Of a stretch of DNA of 64,000 bases, positions 25,201 to 32,703 are shown piece after piece (the first letter of the stretch is position 1; every line of letters starts with the position of its first letter). Made by a program: the position numbers and the translations under genes. The notes beneath the pieces were generated by a model that was given only the letters and a program-made list of their open reading frames with translations, did no database searches and had not been told where the DNA came from. The stretch is taken from assembly GCA_028873865.1 (NCBI GenBank), contig JAPPNI010000015.1, forward strand, positions 1 to 64,000. Direction: 5' to 3'. Source of the stretch: Chloroflexota bacterium. GTDB taxonomy: Bacteria; Chloroflexota; Dehalococcoidia; Bin125.

Positions 25201-25985
25201 AGATGGCGGGCAACACGCAGACGGTGGCTGGGTTGGTCAACGGCGTGCGACAGCTGACGACCCGCAAGGGCGATCCGTTTGCGGCGGTGATGCTGGAGGA
25301 CCTGTCGGGTACGGCGGAAGTGACGGTCTGGCCGGATCAATGGGCGCTCACGAAACAGATCTGGGAGCCTAATCAGATCGTCGTGACGACTGTCAGTATT
25401 CGGACGCGGATGGATCGGTTGACGCTGGCGGTGCAGTCGGTGGAGCCGTGGAGCGACCAGATGGCCAAGCCGTCAACCTCGCCGGTGTCCGGCGCCGGGG
25501 AGCCGCTGGGTGGAACTGGTGCGGTCGTGATCCCGGCGATCAAACAGGCACCGCCGCCACCGTGGATGTCGAAGCCTCGTGAACCGCTGCATTTGACCCA
25601 GGCAGGGAGAGAGGAGGCTGATGCCGAGGAGCCTGCAGCAATACCGACGCCCGCCACGAAGACGTCGCCGGACGCTGCAGCATCGGCCCTGTGGATCACG
25701 ATCGATGAGTCGGGAGATGAAGCGGCCGACCGGCAGCTAATGGAACAACTCGAGGGTGGGCTGACCGCGATGAAAATGATGCACGTTGGTGACGATCCGA
25801 TTTTTCTGCGTATCCGTTCAGGCGACCGAGTGGACGTGCTGGTCTGTTCCGACGAGTGGAGGCTGAAGGCCAATGACCAGGTGGTGCAGGTGGTCTCCGG
25901 GGCGTTGGGAGAGCGAGGCAGTGTGAGGATCGCCGAGCCGCCGGACACTGTTCGGCAAACGAGCGACAGCGCGGCCGGCTTGTAA
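22260..25985 (+). CDS. dnaE: DNA polymerase III alpha subunit (DnaE type)
   Basis: This is the catalytic subunit of the replicative polymerase. The 1241-residue product has an N-terminal PHP domain (HLHTHTEYSELDG at 4-16, ITDHGN near 39-44) that keeps its metal-site histidines. The palm motif PDIDMDF (395-401) carries the catalytic aspartates. The thumb/fingers follow (GAKAAIRD and HAAGVVIS blocks), then an HhH region and a C-terminal OB domain (about 985-1065). No 3'-5' exonuclease domain is inserted, so it is not PolC. The tail (about 1080-1241) is variable. Its TTG-TAA end doubles as the -35 of the rplI promoter. Confidence 0.96.
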   Translation: MFAHLHTHTEYSELDGLSKIEALAERAKALGQEALAITDHGNLYGAVEFYQACEDSGIRPVLGMEAYVAPGDRRDRSDGREAASNSFHLVLLAQNQVGWRNLIQLSTRGHLEGFYYRPRVDRELLAAHSEGIIVLSGCPSSELQRALQREDLAEAHRVIDWYREVFDDRYYFEIQRHDELPQFEPQLRQTVSIAQELGVPLVATQDAHYCEPGDHDAHDLLLCIGTNAVRTDEKRFRFDGEDFYLTSEQYMLENFNDLPEAVTNTQLVAERCEVKLEFDRLRLPQPDIPEGKTALQHLSEIAYRGLEQRYGHPPQSHQDRLAYELHVIEETGFAEYFLIVMDFAHFARDRGIARAVRGSAAASLVLYCLDITDIDPMAHDLVFERFLNLERREMPDIDMDFADNRRDEVIRYVAEKYGRDRVAQIITFGTLGAKAAIRDSGRALGVPLGDTDRVARMVPNQLNISVEHAISQSQDLQQAKNEDSTINELLRFAQRLNGVVRNTSTHAAGVVISQEPLAENVPLRRPVNESSDEDWIPMTQWGMDEVAAVGLLKMDFLGLTNLTILEEAVALCREHERVEVDYVNLADGNEKTFEMLATGDTFGVFQLESGGMRRVVEDLKPTSIRDLAALLALYRPGPMEHIPRFIESKHGRVAVTYPHDDLGEILDDTYGVIVYQDQVLHIARKFAGYTLGQADVMRKAMGKKIASVMKAQRGKFLEGALSNGYSEQDAETIFELIEPFAGYAFNKAHAVSYAAIAYQTAWFKANYPAPYMAAVLRAAAGNSDRVREAAAECGRLGIPLLLPDVNRSEATFTLEKMADGRSAIRFGLGTIKNVGWAAVEPLIEERKRSGPILNASDLAERLDSKSMNRRAMEALAKAGAFDSIESRGAMVTAAADIIKRARRAQELRDSGQTSMFDLFGTEVATPAPTVELEEGVDATHHEQLNWERELLGAYVSEHPLQAATRALQGRVDAQLSELTEEMAGNTQTVAGLVNGVRQLTTRKGDPFAAVMLEDLSGTAEVTVWPDQWALTKQIWEPNQIVVTTVSIRTRMDRLTLAVQSVEPWSDQMAKPSTSPVSGAGEPLGGTGAVVIPAIKQAPPPPWMSKPREPLHLTQAGREEADAEEPAAIPTPATKTSPDAAASALWITIDESGDEAADRQLMEQLEGGLTAMKMMHVGDDPIFLRIRSGDRVDVLVCSDEWRLKANDQVVQVVSGALGERGSVRIAEPPDTVRQTSDSAAGL

Positions 25986-26008
25986 ATGACGCACAGGTTT
26001 TCTATAGT
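25980..26008 (+). promoter_or_regulatory. Candidate sigma70-type promoter for rplI-dnaB
   Basis: TTGTAA (25980-25985; 4 of 6 matches) and TATAGT (26003-26008; 5 of 6) are separated by exactly 17 bp. The surrounding 120 bp is clearly AT-richer than the genes around it. Transcription would start near 26015, about 90 nt before rplI, and read into dnaB, the DnaD-like gene and the loader gene. Confidence 0.6.
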
Positions 26009-26103
26009 GAACTCAGGTTCTTCTGTGTCTGTATGTGTTGGGTCGTTCGCTATGGGTCGGTATGGTGTTGGGGCATACCCGGCGGATCGAGTGGAGCAAT
26101 CAG

Positions 26104-26682
26104 ATGAAGGTCGTGTTCTTCGAAGAGGTCGAGGGGACCGCGCTGGTCGGGGAGATCAAGGAAGTCAAGAACGGATTCGCGCGCAACTATCTGCTGCCGC
26201 GCGGACTGGCCGGCCCAACCACGCACAACAACCTGGTCCGGGCCGAGCGTCTGGCCCAGGCCGATGCGATTCGCCAGGAGAAGCTGGACGGCGAAGCAAC
26301 TCCGGTGGCGACGGCGATCGTTGGAGCAGAGATGACCTTCCAGGCTCGGGTCGGCGAGCAGGGCCGATTGTTCGGCTCGATCACGGCCCGAGATATCGCC
26401 GAGCGGCTGACCGAGATCGCTGCGGATTCCGTGCCGGGCGCCACGATCGAACATCGGCAGGTGCTGCTGCCGCAGTCGCTGCGGTCGCTGGGTACCGAGG
26501 AAGTCCGGGTCCGGCTGACCCGCAATGTCTCGGCCCAGGTAACGGTGATCGTCGAGCCCGACGCCGACAGCGCCAATCTGAGCTTCGACGAGATCGTTGC
26601 CGAAGTCGACGAGGCGGAAGCCGCGGAGACAGAGGCCGTCGAGGTCGAGACCGCCGAGGAAGCGGAACCGGTCGAAGCTTAG
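26104..26682 (+). CDS. rplI: Ribosomal protein bL9 with acidic tail
   Basis: L9 binds 23S rRNA near the L1 stalk. The 192-residue product has the N-terminal domain with GEIKEVKNGFARNYLLPRG (about 16-34), a connecting helix and the C-terminal domain ending at VIVEP near residue 156. An acidic Glu/Ala tail of about 35 residues, absent from the E. coli protein, follows. Start ATG 26104. Proximity of rplI and dnaB is common in bacteria. rpsF-ssb-rpsR, usually adjacent, is 8 kb away here. Confidence 0.95.
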   Translation: MKVVFFEEVEGTALVGEIKEVKNGFARNYLLPRGLAGPTTHNNLVRAERLAQADAIRQEKLDGEATPVATAIVGAEMTFQARVGEQGRLFGSITARDIAERLTEIAADSVPGATIEHRQVLLPQSLRSLGTEEVRVRLTRNVSAQVTVIVEPDADSANLSFDEIVAEVDEAEAAETEAVEVETAEEAEPVEA

Positions 26683-26700
26683 CCGCGTCCGTTGCGGCCA

Positions 26701-26734
26701 CCACGGCCCCGCTCCCGGAGGGGGGCGGCCGTGG
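26701..26734 (+). promoter_or_regulatory. Strong hairpin covering the dnaB ribosome-binding site and GTG start
   Basis: CCACGGCC (26701-26708) pairs perfectly with GGCCGTGG (26727-26734). Inner pairs extend the stem past a one-base bulge and a G-G mismatch to a CCGGA loop. The 3' arm contains the GGAGGGGGG Shine-Dalgarno (26717-26725) and the dnaB GTG (26731-26733). The stem is followed by TTTCT. It could hide the start codon or act as a weak terminator after rplI. Confidence 0.6.
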
Positions 26735-28218
26735 TTTCTAGCGATCCAACCTATGACGAATTGGCCGACGAGTACGGTCAGAACGGCCGCTCGCGTTCGG
26801 CCCCGCGCGGCGTGCCACAGGATCAGGCGGCGGAAGAGTCGGTTCTGGGCGCGATTCTCGCCGAGCAAGGTGTCTACGAACGCCTCGCGGGGATGCTCGA
26901 GCCCGGGGACTTCATGGATCCGCGGCATCAGGCGATCTTTGCTGCGGTGCTCGCGGTGTTCGATCGCTATGAGGCGATCGATCAGATCACCGTAGCGGCC
27001 GAGCTTTCAGCACAAGGCCGTCTGCAGGAGGCCGGAGGACAGGCCTACCTGAACGAGTTGGTCTACGAGCTGCCGGCGACGGTCGGCGCCGAGCACTACG
27101 CACGGCTGGTTCAACGAGCCTCGACCTACCGCGACATGATCCGCGCCGCGGGCGAGATAGGAGAGCTCGCGTACCGAGCCGATCCCAATATCGGTGAATC
27201 GTTGACTCAGGCGGTGGAGCTGCTGTACGGGGTTCGCGGAGCGGATCGTCGGCAGGATTTTCGTCTGTTGCAGGACCTGCTCAGCGACGTGCTCGGCGAC
27301 GGAAGCGAGGAAGACGCCGGCGTCGACGGTCCGACGCGGACCGGGTTCCAGGATCTCGATGCCTTGTTGAACGAAGGGATGCATGCCTCAGACCTGATCG
27401 TGCTGGCGGCGCGACCGTCGGTGGGGAAATCGGCGTTGGCCTTGACGATCGCGCGCAATGCGGCGATCGGTCAACAGCTACCGGTGGCGATCTTCTCCCT
27501 GGAAATGTCGGCAGAGCAGGTGGCCGGCAGATTGGTCTCCGCCGAGTCGCGTGTGGAGAGTGCTCGGCTTCGTGTGGGACGTCACACCGAGGAGCAGGAA
27601 GGACGAATCTCACGAGCGATCGGATTGCTCAGCCGCGCCGAGATTCACATCGACGACACGGCCGGACAGACGCTGGCCGAAATTCGGGCCAAGTCGCGAA
27701 ATCTGCACACCAGGTTGCAGGAACAGGCTCACCGACGGGGCAACGGCCACAACGGACTGGGCCTGATCATCGTCGATCACATTCAGCTGGTGCATGGATT
27801 TTCGCGAGCGCCGGCGGACACGAATCGTGTCAGCGAGATTTCGCTTATCTCGCGGACGCTCAAAGAGATCGCGCGGGAGCTTCAGATTCCGATTCTGGCG
27901 CTGTCGCAGCTTTCGCGTGCCGTCGAGCGGCGCCATCCCCCGGTGCCTCAACTGTCGGATCTGCGCGAAAGCGGCTCAATCGAGCAAGACGCCGACGTGG
28001 TGGTCTTCATCTATCGCGAGGACATGTACGACCGGGATGAGTACCAGGATGACCTCGTGGCGGATGCCGTTCATCAAGGTCGCAACGAGATTGCACAACT
28101 GCTGGTGGCCAAACATCGCCACGGCGCCGTGGGCCGGGTCGACGTGAGATTCGTGCCGGCTGTGGCCAAGTTCGAGGACTTCTACGCGCAGCCCGAGCCC
28201 GACGAGGACGGATTCTGA
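26731..28218 (+). CDS. dnaB: Replicative DNA helicase DnaB
   Basis: DnaB is the hexameric helicase that unwinds the fork. The 495-residue product has the N-terminal helical domain (AAEESVLGAIL near 28-38), a linker, and the RecA-like C-terminal domain with Walker A ARPSVGKS (about 227-234), the SLEMS motif, the IIVDHIQL Walker B region (usual Tyr replaced by His) and the SQLSR motif. GTG 26731 is chosen for its strong Shine-Dalgarno. The frame stays open to a TTG at 26692. It is coupled by TGATG to the DnaD-like gene. No intein. Confidence 0.95.
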   Translation: MVSSDPTYDELADEYGQNGRSRSAPRGVPQDQAAEESVLGAILAEQGVYERLAGMLEPGDFMDPRHQAIFAAVLAVFDRYEAIDQITVAAELSAQGRLQEAGGQAYLNELVYELPATVGAEHYARLVQRASTYRDMIRAAGEIGELAYRADPNIGESLTQAVELLYGVRGADRRQDFRLLQDLLSDVLGDGSEEDAGVDGPTRTGFQDLDALLNEGMHASDLIVLAARPSVGKSALALTIARNAAIGQQLPVAIFSLEMSAEQVAGRLVSAESRVESARLRVGRHTEEQEGRISRAIGLLSRAEIHIDDTAGQTLAEIRAKSRNLHTRLQEQAHRRGNGHNGLGLIIVDHIQLVHGFSRAPADTNRVSEISLISRTLKEIARELQIPILALSQLSRAVERRHPPVPQLSDLRESGSIEQDADVVVFIYREDMYDRDEYQDDLVADAVHQGRNEIAQLLVAKHRHGAVGRVDVRFVPAVAKFEDFYAQPEPDEDGF

Positions 28219-28907
28219 TGAGCTTCGACGGATTTCCCTCGGGCGCTCCGATGACGCCGTTACCGCAGGCCTTGCTGCGCGATCTGGCGCCGGCAATGAG
28301 CGATCCGGCCGAGCTGATCGTCACGCTCTATGCGATTGAAGCGCTGGCCAGAGTGCGACGCTTTCCGCGACGCCTGAAGTGCCATGACCTGCGCGAGCTT
28401 CGGCCAATGATCGAGGCGCTGGCCAACATGTGCGCTCCGCGCGATGTGGACGAGGCGTTCGACGCCGGACTCCAGGCGGCCATCGGGCGAGGCGCGCTGT
28501 TGATCGGACGCTCGGTGGAGGACGGCCGTTGGGTGGAGTGGCTTGCGCTCAACGACGGCGACGGACGACGGGCATTGGACGCAGCATCGATGCCACCGGC
28601 CTCGGCTCCGGTGTACGGTCGGGAATCCGTGTACAGCACCGCGCCCGAAATCTGGCAGAGTGCGTTTGGGACGCCGATGCCGGCGATCCTGACCGAGGAA
28701 TTGAAGTCGGCGGAAGCGCGCTACGGCTCGGACTGGTTGCACGACGCATTCTCCGAAGCTGCAGCCAACGGCGCGCGTAGCTGGCGCTACGTCCAGGCGA
28801 TTCTCGAACGCTGGGAGACGGAGGGACGCGATGGCGGAGATGCAACGGCTCGGACCGCTGCTGGCGGGTTTGAGACATCCCGCTACCGACACCTCTTCCG
28901 GGAGTGA
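28218..28907 (+). CDS. DnaD-domain protein, probable replication initiation factor
   Basis: The 229-residue product has an N-terminal region (1-115) resembling a winged-helix module (YAIEALARVRRFPRRLKCHDL) and a C-terminal region (about 140-205). The C-terminal region starts WQSAFGTPM, contains SDWLHDAFSEAAANG and ends with SWRYVQAILERW. The last segment matches the Y..IL..W signature of the DnaD/DnaB_2 domain, which in Firmicutes remodels DNA and recruits the helicase loader. It lies between dnaB (TGATG overlap) and a DnaC-like gene, which strongly supports a helicase-loading role. The last 77 nt overlap the next gene. Confidence 0.75.
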   Translation: MSFDGFPSGAPMTPLPQALLRDLAPAMSDPAELIVTLYAIEALARVRRFPRRLKCHDLRELRPMIEALANMCAPRDVDEAFDAGLQAAIGRGALLIGRSVEDGRWVEWLALNDGDGRRALDAASMPPASAPVYGRESVYSTAPEIWQSAFGTPMPAILTEELKSAEARYGSDWLHDAFSEAAANGARSWRYVQAILERWETEGRDGGDATARTAAGGFETSRYRHLFRE

Positions 28908-30228
28908 TGCTGAAGAGCTCACCCGTGACCAATCGCTCTGGATTGAAGAAGGCTCTGCGGATTGCGAGACGTGCGGAGGCGCAGGCTACGTACGGGTCTC
29001 CAGGCCGATAGGCGATCCCGAATTCGGGCGCGTCCAACCGTGTGAGTGCCGCCGGGCCGAGCAGGCGGTATTGATCGCAGCGCGGCTGCAGCGTCTGAGC
29101 AACCTGGGCCCGCTGTCCGATGCGAGGTTGTCGGAAGACGAGGCCTCACAGGAGCCGGCGGCTTCTGGATGCGCATTCGCCGACTCGCCGGACGAGGAGT
29201 CCGGCTGGCTGCTGCTCACCGGTAGTGCCGGCTCGGGCCGGACCAGACTTTCGGCGGAGATGGCGAATCGGCGGATTGCCGAGGGTCGGCCGGCGCTCTA
29301 CTTTGTCGCGGCTGACCTGCTCGATCGGCTGCGCTCGGCGATGAATGCGCCCAGCGGAGGCGATTTCTCGTACGCGCTGCTGTTTGAGCACGTCCGCGAC
29401 GCGCCATTCCTGATTCTCGACGATCTGGATTGCATCTCGCCGACTGACTGGGCGCGGGAGAAGCTGTTCCAACTGCTCAATCACCGGCGTAACAGCGGCC
29501 GGCGGACGGTGCTGGTGTCGGAGAGAGCCGATCTGTCGGCGATCGGTTTGCAATCATTCCTGACCCTGGACCTGGTGCGGTTGGACCTGGGCGGCACGGC
29601 GACCGGAACGCGTTACCGGGAGTTCGGTGGGATGACTGAGGCGGTGCTGTCCCGATACACCTTCGACAGTTTCCGTGAGCAAGGTCTAGGCGGACACGGT
29701 GAAGCGGAGAATCTGCCCCGGGCGAAAGCCACAGTGATGGAATGGGCGGAACGCCCGGCGGGCTGGCTGACGCTGATCGGCGGTACCGGAGTGGGCAAGA
29801 CGCATCTCGCGGCCGCGGCCGCCAACGACCGGCTGGCGGTCGGCGCCAGGGTCTGTTTCGCGGTCGTGCCTGAACTACTTGACGCGCTACGAGCCTCGTA
29901 CCGGGACGACGGGGAAGCGTCGTTCGAGGAGACGTTCGACTGGCTGAAGAACGTTGACGTGCTGATACTTGACGATCTCGGGGCTCACCAGGCGACAGAG
30001 TGGGCGAATGAGAAGCTGTATCAGCTCTGCGCGTCGCGTTATCTGCGTCTCGCACCGACGCTGATCACCACGAATGTGGCGCCCGAGAGCCTCGATCCAC
30101 GACTGGCATCACGGCTCATGGACAGCCAACGCGGCACGGTGCTCTATGTGAAGGCCAAGGACTATCGGACGGACCAGCCGGCGATAGTCGTCAATCAGCC
30201 GAGGCGTCGACCTCGGCGGCGGCGGTGA
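28831..30228 (+). CDS. Double-AAA+ DnaC/DnaI-like helicase loader
   Basis: The 465-residue product has an N-terminal C4 zinc site (C45, C48, C71, C73), as in DnaI-type loaders, followed by two DnaC-like AAA+ modules. Module 1 (about 120-255) has a degenerate Walker A GSAGSGRT (131-138; Lys replaced by Arg137) but an intact Walker B LILDDLD. Module 2 (about 270-445) has GGTGVGKT (317-324), LILDDLG (378-384), sensor-1 TTN (413-415) and an Arg-finger-like SRLMD. The second module thus looks active and the first looks like a nucleotide-binding or structural copy. GGAGG at 28820-28824 supports ATG 28831. It closes the dnaB-dnaD-loader cluster. Confidence 0.85.
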   Translation: MAEMQRLGPLLAGLRHPATDTSSGSDAEELTRDQSLWIEEGSADCETCGGAGYVRVSRPIGDPEFGRVQPCECRRAEQAVLIAARLQRLSNLGPLSDARLSEDEASQEPAASGCAFADSPDEESGWLLLTGSAGSGRTRLSAEMANRRIAEGRPALYFVAADLLDRLRSAMNAPSGGDFSYALLFEHVRDAPFLILDDLDCISPTDWAREKLFQLLNHRRNSGRRTVLVSERADLSAIGLQSFLTLDLVRLDLGGTATGTRYREFGGMTEAVLSRYTFDSFREQGLGGHGEAENLPRAKATVMEWAERPAGWLTLIGGTGVGKTHLAAAAANDRLAVGARVCFAVVPELLDALRASYRDDGEASFEETFDWLKNVDVLILDDLGAHQATEWANEKLYQLCASRYLRLAPTLITTNVAPESLDPRLASRLMDSQRGTVLYVKAKDYRTDQPAIVVNQPRRRPRRRR

Positions 30229-30892
30229 GTGAGCCTTCAATCCACTCCTCGCCGTCGGCCCAGACCTCTTTTTTCCAGATGGGGACGATCGCTTTGAGCC
30301 GGTCGATGCCGTAGTGGCAGGCTTCGATGCCATCGCCGCGGTGGGCCGAGGCAACGGCTACGGCGACCGAGGCCTCGCCGATTTCCAGCCGTCCAACGCG
30401 GTGGTGCATGGCAATATCGAGGACATCCCAGCGATCGCGGATCTCTGTGGCAATCTGGCGCATGACCTTGGTCGCCATGGCGGGATAAGCGTCGTACTCG
30501 AGGAAATCGACGTCACGGCCCAGATTGTTGTCGCGGACCACACCGACGAACAGAGAGACGGCGCCCGCCTGCGGCGACAGCACCAGGTCATGCAGTGCCG
30601 TCGGGTCGAGGACAGCATCTGTGATCTTGAAGAAATCATCGTCCGAGCCGCCGCTGACCGGTGGGATCAGAGCTACTTCGTCACAGGCAGAGACCGGGTG
30701 ATCGGCCGGAACATACTCAGCGTTGACTGCGAACATAATCGAATCGCGCATGCCGTCGAGCTGAGGAAAACGGTCGACGAACGCATCCATCACCAGCGCC
30801 GCCGTCAGCGGTTGAGGCAGGTCGTACAGCTCGATCTGCCGGGCGCCACAGGTCTCGGCGAGGTTGGCGAAGAGTTGTACGGTGAGGCGCAT
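30191..30892 (-). CDS. moaX: Fused molybdopterin synthase MoaD-MoaE (MoaX-like)
   Basis: Molybdopterin synthase inserts sulfur into precursor Z during molybdenum-cofactor synthesis. The 233-residue product has an N-terminal ubiquitin-like MoaD part (1-82), whose PPVSGG ends exactly in the Gly81-Gly82 pair normally found at the MoaD C-terminus. A MoaE domain (about 88-225) follows, with HHRVGRL and the catalytic KAIVPIWKKE. In mycobacterial MoaX the fusion is cleaved after the di-glycine; the same may be needed here. Its 3' end overlaps the loader gene by 38 nt, and its start overlaps the comF start. Confidence 0.9.
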   Translation of the reverse strand: MRLTVQLFANLAETCGARQIELYDLPQPLTAALVMDAFVDRFPQLDGMRDSIMFAVNAEYVPADHPVSACDEVALIPPVSGGSDDDFFKITDAVLDPTALHDLVLSPQAGAVSLFVGVVRDNNLGRDVDFLEYDAYPAMATKVMRQIATEIRDRWDVLDIAMHHRVGRLEIGEASVAVAVASAHRGDGIEACHYGIDRLKAIVPIWKKEVWADGEEWIEGSLTAAAEVDASAD

Positions 30893-31604
30893 GAACTCAG
30901 TCTATCGACCGATCAGTGTCGCGCTCGACGCGCTGGAGACGCTTGCCGAAGTCATCTTGCCGTCGCACTGCGCGTCGTGTGGGTCGGCGGGTGATCTACT
31001 CTGTCGCGCCTGCAGGGGACTGCTAGAACTGGCCGATGGCAATCGTTGCCGGCACTGCTGGATGCGTTCGGCGGAGCCGGTCTGCCGTGAGTGTCTGTCG
31101 AAACCGCTGGCTGTCCGGGAGTTGCGCTCGGAGTTTGTCTACGACGGACCGGCGCGAGCCGCGGTGCTGGCCCTGAAGCACCGCAGTGTGACCGGGTTGG
31201 CCGGGATTCTGGTCGGTATGTCGAGCGAGATTCGTCCGGCACCGGATATCGATCTCATCGTCCCGATCCCGATTCCGCTGCTGCGCAAACGTCGACGAGG
31301 CGGAAATCAGGCCGAACGCCTGGCCCGAGCGGTGTCCGAGCGGACGGGATTGCCCGTCGACGCTCGAGCCCTGCGTCGACGGGGATGGTGGGGTCCGAGG
31401 CAGGCGCAGGCGCAATCGCGCGCTGACCGACGCCGCATCGTGGCCGGGGCCTTCGTCGCTGATCAAGGCCGAGTCGACGGGCGCGGCGTCCTCTTGGTGG
31501 ACGACGTGTCGACCACGATGGCGACGCTATCCGAGGCGGCGAGGACGCTGCTCGCGGCCGGGGCGACGGTTGTTGACGCCTGGACGGCCGCACGAGCGGA
31601 CTGA
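30891..31604 (+). CDS. comF: ComF-family phosphoribosyltransferase-like protein
   Basis: ComF homologues act in DNA uptake or recombination-linked functions; the biochemical role is uncertain. The 237-residue product has an N-terminal cysteine cluster for zinc (CASCG, CRAC, CRHC, CREC between about 29 and 76). The PRTase-like domain has a PRPP motif LLVDDVSTTMATL (about 200-212), with Met where Gly is usual. ATG 30891 overlaps the divergent moaX ATG in the tetranucleotide CATG. Its promoter must lie inside moaX or the next upstream start be used. Confidence 0.8.
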   Translation: MNSVYRPISVALDALETLAEVILPSHCASCGSAGDLLCRACRGLLELADGNRCRHCWMRSAEPVCRECLSKPLAVRELRSEFVYDGPARAAVLALKHRSVTGLAGILVGMSSEIRPAPDIDLIVPIPIPLLRKRRRGGNQAERLARAVSERTGLPVDARALRRRGWWGPRQAQAQSRADRRRIVAGAFVADQGRVDGRGVLLVDDVSTTMATLSEAARTLLAAGATVVDAWTAARAD

Positions 31605-31605
31605 A

Positions 31606-32703
31606 ATGAGCTCAAATCGGGCGGCGGAATGCTGGCTCTGCTACCGGCCATTTGGAGACGACTCTGAGGTGGTCCGGATGGTCGACGAAGCACGTGCCGC
31701 GGTCGTTCGCGACACGGCAAGTCGAGCCCGCCAGGCCGGGTTTCATCGCGTCAGGGTGTTTTCGACGGTTGAGATAGACGGGCTGCCCGTCGAACGGACT
31801 CGGCCGGACGAACCAGTCGGGAGCATCGTCTCGCGGGCCGCCGCTGGCCTCGAAACTCCCGTCTGCTACGCCGGCAGCGGGATGCCGGCGATGTCGAGCC
31901 AGGACTGGTCGCAGGTGATCACGTTGCTCGAAGACGGACGAGCAGTGTCCAATCGGATGTTCTCCTGCGATTGGGTCGGCGTGCCCAGCGCTCGGATGTT
32001 GGCGGTAGCAGAAAAGGAGGAGGTAGATAACCGATTCGCCCGAAGGCTGCGCGACGAATCCGCGGTCGAAGTTCTCCTGTTTGAGCGCTCGCCGCGAGTG
32101 TTGTTTGATCTCGATACGCCGGCCGACCTTGCCGTGCTCGCAGCCTGTTCCGAAGTGGGGTCTCTGCAGATTGGAACCGAGCTCCGCCTTGTCATTGGGC
32201 AGTGGTGGGACTTGCTCGGACCTGCCGTGGATCGTGCAGCTGAGGCGTTTGAGGTGATGACCAGACACGAAGCTGAACTCATGATTAGCGGGCGGGTCAG
32301 CGGATCCGACTGGTCGGTGGTTGATCGGGATACGTCGTGCCGGGTGCGGGTGCTCTCGGAGGAGCGGGGCCTGAGAACTCGGGGAGTGCCCGCACGGTCG
32401 CTCCTGGCTTCACTCTATGAATACGCCGGTACGGAAGGGTTCGTGACGCGTCTCAGCGCTGTGTGCGACTCGATGCTCTGGGACACGCGGCCGTTCTTTT
32501 TGCACCTCGGCTGGAATCCGACTCGCAGCGATCGGTTCTGGTCGGACATGGGCCGTTGGGACGAGATAGCGGATGCTCGCTTGCGGGATCTGGTTCGCGG
32601 CCTTGCACCGCATAGGGCCCTGATGGGTGGGCACTCACTGGTCGCCGGCGGGATGCTGGCCGGGATCGATCAGGCCTGGACGCGGCGAGAGTTGTCTGGT
32701 TGA
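31606..32703 (+). CDS. Unknown protein with MobA/CofC-like segment
   Basis: I cannot assign this 365-residue protein. The N-terminal half has a pattern seen in GT-A-fold nucleotidyltransferases: a VRMVDEARAAVVRDTASRA helix, an acidic DEPVGSI stretch and, at about 167-175, FDLDTPADLAVL, which resembles the DxDTPxDL motif of MobA/CofC enzymes. The usual N-terminal GGxSxRMG loop is missing. The C-terminal half (about 215-365) is Arg/Trp-rich without recognisable motifs. It starts 1 nt after comF and is probably co-transcribed. A cofactor role near moaX would fit but is speculative. Confidence 0.6.
   Translation: MSSNRAAECWLCYRPFGDDSEVVRMVDEARAAVVRDTASRARQAGFHRVRVFSTVEIDGLPVERTRPDEPVGSIVSRAAAGLETPVCYAGSGMPAMSSQDWSQVITLLEDGRAVSNRMFSCDWVGVPSARMLAVAEKEEVDNRFARRLRDESAVEVLLFERSPRVLFDLDTPADLAVLAACSEVGSLQIGTELRLVIGQWWDLLGPAVDRAAEAFEVMTRHEAELMISGRVSGSDWSVVDRDTSCRVRVLSEERGLRTRGVPARSLLASLYEYAGTEGFVTRLSAVCDSMLWDTRPFFLHLGWNPTRSDRFWSDMGRWDEIADARLRDLVRGLAPHRALMGGHSLVAGGMLAGIDQAWTRRELSG

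Noticed and set aside
28831-28907. Frameshift joining the DnaD-like gene and the loader
   Set aside because: GGAGG at 28820-28824 gives the loader its own start and the DnaD-like frame ends normally; overlap is a simpler explanation.
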